NCBI GenBank assembly: GCA_020426085.1
Contig: JAGQQP010000198.1
Span: 1-7,456, forward strand
DNA from: Planctomycetaceae bacterium
GTDB taxonomy: Bacteria; Planctomycetota; Planctomycetia; Planctomycetales; Planctomycetaceae
Reading direction: 5' to 3'
Length of the DNA: 7,456 nt
The notes below the pieces were generated by a model. The model ran no database searches. It had not been told where the DNA came from and saw only the letters and a program-made list of their open reading frames with translations. Positions 5,882 to 7,456 of this stretch are shown piece after piece (within the stretch, counting starts at the first letter, position 1; the number at the start of each line of letters is the position of its first letter). The translations under genes were made by a program, and so were the position numbers.

Positions 5882-7285
5882 ATGAGAAGTTCAATGATCA
5901 GAACAAAACTGGTCAATGCTATCACCTTTTGCACGCTCATTATGACAGCGGGTCTGTTACAGGCTCAGGAAGCACAGCAGCAGACTCACAAAGCACCGTT
6001 GTCAAAAATGGAACTGGAGTCAGGAGATTCCATTGTATTTCTGGGGGACAGCATCACGCATCAGTGTCTGTATACTCAATATGTCGAAGACTTCTTTTAC
6101 ACCCGCTATCCCAAGATGCGATTGAAGTTCCATAATGCAGGCGTTGGTGGAGCCAAGGCCTGGGATGCTCTGGCCCGTTTTGATCGGGATGTGGCTGCTT
6201 ACAAACCCAAGTATGTCACCATTCTGCTGGGCATGAATGACGGACAGTATCAGCCATTCAATGAACAGATCTTTCAGACTTATTATAAAGATATGACAGA
6301 GCTGATCTCAAAAATTGAAGCGATTCATGCAAAACCCATCTTAATGACGCCGACCATGTTCGACGCGCGGGCAGCAAGAATGGGAACGCGGAAGCGGGAT
6401 CCCAGTGCGGTCGAGTTATACAACTCGGTCCTCGCGTATTACGGTACCTGGTTGCGTGAAGTGGCTGCAGAATCCGGATTCGGTTTCGTCGACATGTATG
6501 CTCCCTTGAATAACATCACGATTACCGCCCGTCAGAAAGATCCCAAGTTCACCCTGATTCGTGATGCCATTCACCCCGATGCTCCAGGCCAGGTGGTAAT
6601 GGCGTATGCTTTGCTTTCTGACATGAATGTACAACGTCAGGTTTCCCGCATCACGATCAGCGAAAAAGCCAATGGAGAGCCGACATCAACCGCACGAGGC
6701 GGAAAGCTGACGGATCTGGTTTATAATGATGATGGTGTTTCATTCACCTGGCTGGCAGACAGCCTGCCATGGGTTGTGCCGGAAGAAGCACAGCTGGGAG
6801 CGGAACTGACGAAGCTGGGCCATCGGATGAGCCAGGAGGCATTGTCGATTCACGGGCTGCCCGCTGGTCGTTATGAACTGACGATTGACGGGGAAGTGGC
6901 TGGTCAGTATTCCAATACCACGTTAGCCCAGCATATTGAATTACAGGGCAACTCGAAAACTCCTCAGTACCAACAGGCGATGAAAGTGGCGTTGTTGAAC
7001 AAAGAACGCAACGACGGTCCCGTGAAAAATAAACGGAACAGCTGGCGCGCGTTTCAGCAGTTTGCACGGATTAAACGGGAACTGGATGCCCAGACCGGCG
7101 AAAAGAATGCGAAACAGGTCGCACAACTGGAGCGTCTGGAAAAACAGCTGGCCAGCCAGGAAGAGGTAATCAAGGAGAGTGAAGTGGCTGCGATGGCATT
7201 GGAAGATAAGATTTACGAAGTGAATCAGCCAGTGGCACGGAAATATGTTTTAAAGAAAGTCGCCGGTGGTAAGAAGCAGAAATAA
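5882..7285 (+). CDS. Secreted SGNH/GDSL-family hydrolase with C-terminal coiled coil
   Basis: Probably an exported esterase, perhaps removing acetyl groups from polysaccharides, though the substrate cannot be read from the sequence. The product has 467 residues. Residues 1-28 look like a signal peptide: basic start, hydrophobic 11-26, likely cleavage after QA. The SGNH blocks are in order: GDSIT at 55-59 (nucleophile Ser57), NAGVGG at 85-90 (oxyanion Gly87), GMND at 117-120 (Asn119) and DAIHP at 228-232 (Asp228 and His231). The catalytic set is complete. After the hydrolase domain (about 48-250) comes an extension with a beta-like segment, SIHGLPAGRYELTIDG, at 322-337. A charged, probably coiled-coil stretch follows at 390-447, then a Lys-rich end. 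Single-domain SGNH enzymes are near 200-250 residues, so the C-terminal half is extra. The gene follows the membrane-protein gene after 170 bases and ends at a strong terminator. Confidence 0.93.
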   Translation: MRSSMIRTKLVNAITFCTLIMTAGLLQAQEAQQQTHKAPLSKMELESGDSIVFLGDSITHQCLYTQYVEDFFYTRYPKMRLKFHNAGVGGAKAWDALARFDRDVAAYKPKYVTILLGMNDGQYQPFNEQIFQTYYKDMTELISKIEAIHAKPILMTPTMFDARAARMGTRKRDPSAVELYNSVLAYYGTWLREVAAESGFGFVDMYAPLNNITITARQKDPKFTLIRDAIHPDAPGQVVMAYALLSDMNVQRQVSRITISEKANGEPTSTARGGKLTDLVYNDDGVSFTWLADSLPWVVPEEAQLGAELTKLGHRMSQEALSIHGLPAGRYELTIDGEVAGQYSNTTLAQHIELQGNSKTPQYQQAMKVALLNKERNDGPVKNKRNSWRAFQQFARIKRELDAQTGEKNAKQVAQLERLEKQLASQEEVIKESEVAAMALEDKIYEVNQPVARKYVLKKVAGGKKQK

Positions 7286-7313
7286 AACTGCAGCGAACTG
7301 GTTACATTAATCA

Positions 7314-7359
7314 AAAACAGGCAGCTCGAGAAAATATCTCTGGCTGCCTGTTTTGTTTT
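7314..7359. terminator. Bidirectional intrinsic terminator between convergent genes
   Basis: A perfect 12-bp stem pairs AAAACAGGCAGC (7314-7325) with GCTGCCTGTTTT (7343-7354). After a 2x2 internal mismatch, GAGA (7328-7331) pairs with TCTC (7337-7340) around a 5-base loop. The + strand gives TTTTGTTTT at 7351-7359. The minus strand gives five T's opposite 7313-7317. It lies 28 bases after the hydrolase stop and fits a convergent gene from the right. Confidence 0.9.
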
Positions 7360-7382
7360 ATCTTGGTTAATTCTGTGACGGG

Positions 7383-7456
7383 TTAAAGCAGGAACACAAT
7401 CGTCAACAGGATCGAAAGTGGTAACAGTACCAGACAGCTGTAAACCATATATCCGA
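7383..7456 (-). CDS. C-terminal end of a membrane protein, cut by the window edge
   Basis: On the minus strand, one frame reads 23 codons from the window edge to a TAA at 7385-7383. The translation is almost wholly hydrophobic, including LVLLPLSILLTIVFLL at its very end, and looks like a last transmembrane helix. The bidirectional terminator just beyond the stop supports a real gene ending here. A second minus-strand frame is also open, but its translation is not protein-like. Family and function cannot be told from so short a piece. Confidence 0.5.
   Translation of the reverse strand, partial: GYMVYSCLVLLPLSILLTIVFLL

Overview
This looks like an ordinary chromosomal segment of a moderate-GC bacterium. 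The best guess is a planctomycete of the Gimesia/Rubinisphaera type. That guess rests on a secreted SGNH hydrolase with a lysine-rich coiled-coil tail, a DUF1572-type DinB protein, a long GT-C-like membrane protein, weak Shine-Dalgarno sequences and wide intergenic gaps. The taxonomic call is inference; no rRNA or marker gene is present.

Layout, left to right. Positions 1-253 hold no convincing gene. An MscS-type mechanosensitive channel (254-1150, +) is closed by a very strong intrinsic terminator (1184-1220). An 839-base gap (1151-1989) follows. It holds a 30-base palindrome with perfect 14-bp arms (1403-1432), a cluster of hairpins ending in a terminator-like stem and T run (1611-1687), and a possible sigma70-type promoter (1791-1818). 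Next is a ROK-family transcriptional regulator (1990-3153, +) whose ATP-binding and catalytic kinase positions look lost while its zinc motif is intact. After 52 bases comes a DinB/DUF1572 putative metalloprotein (3206-3730, +). A 598-residue polytopic membrane protein with GT-C glycosyltransferase-like motifs follows (3915-5711, +), then a secreted SGNH/GDSL hydrolase (5882-7285, +). A terminator at 7314-7359 has T runs on both strands. It probably also serves a gene on the minus strand, of which only the last 23 hydrophobic codons are visible (7383-7456).

No common pathway links the genes. The channel is a separate transcription unit. ROK and DinB could be co-transcribed because the gap is short and has no terminator. 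The membrane protein and the hydrolase each have enough upstream space for their own promoter. I see no mobile element, CRISPR array, tRNA, rRNA or defence system. The parts most worth a second look are non-coding: the palindrome and the hairpin cluster upstream of the ROK gene.
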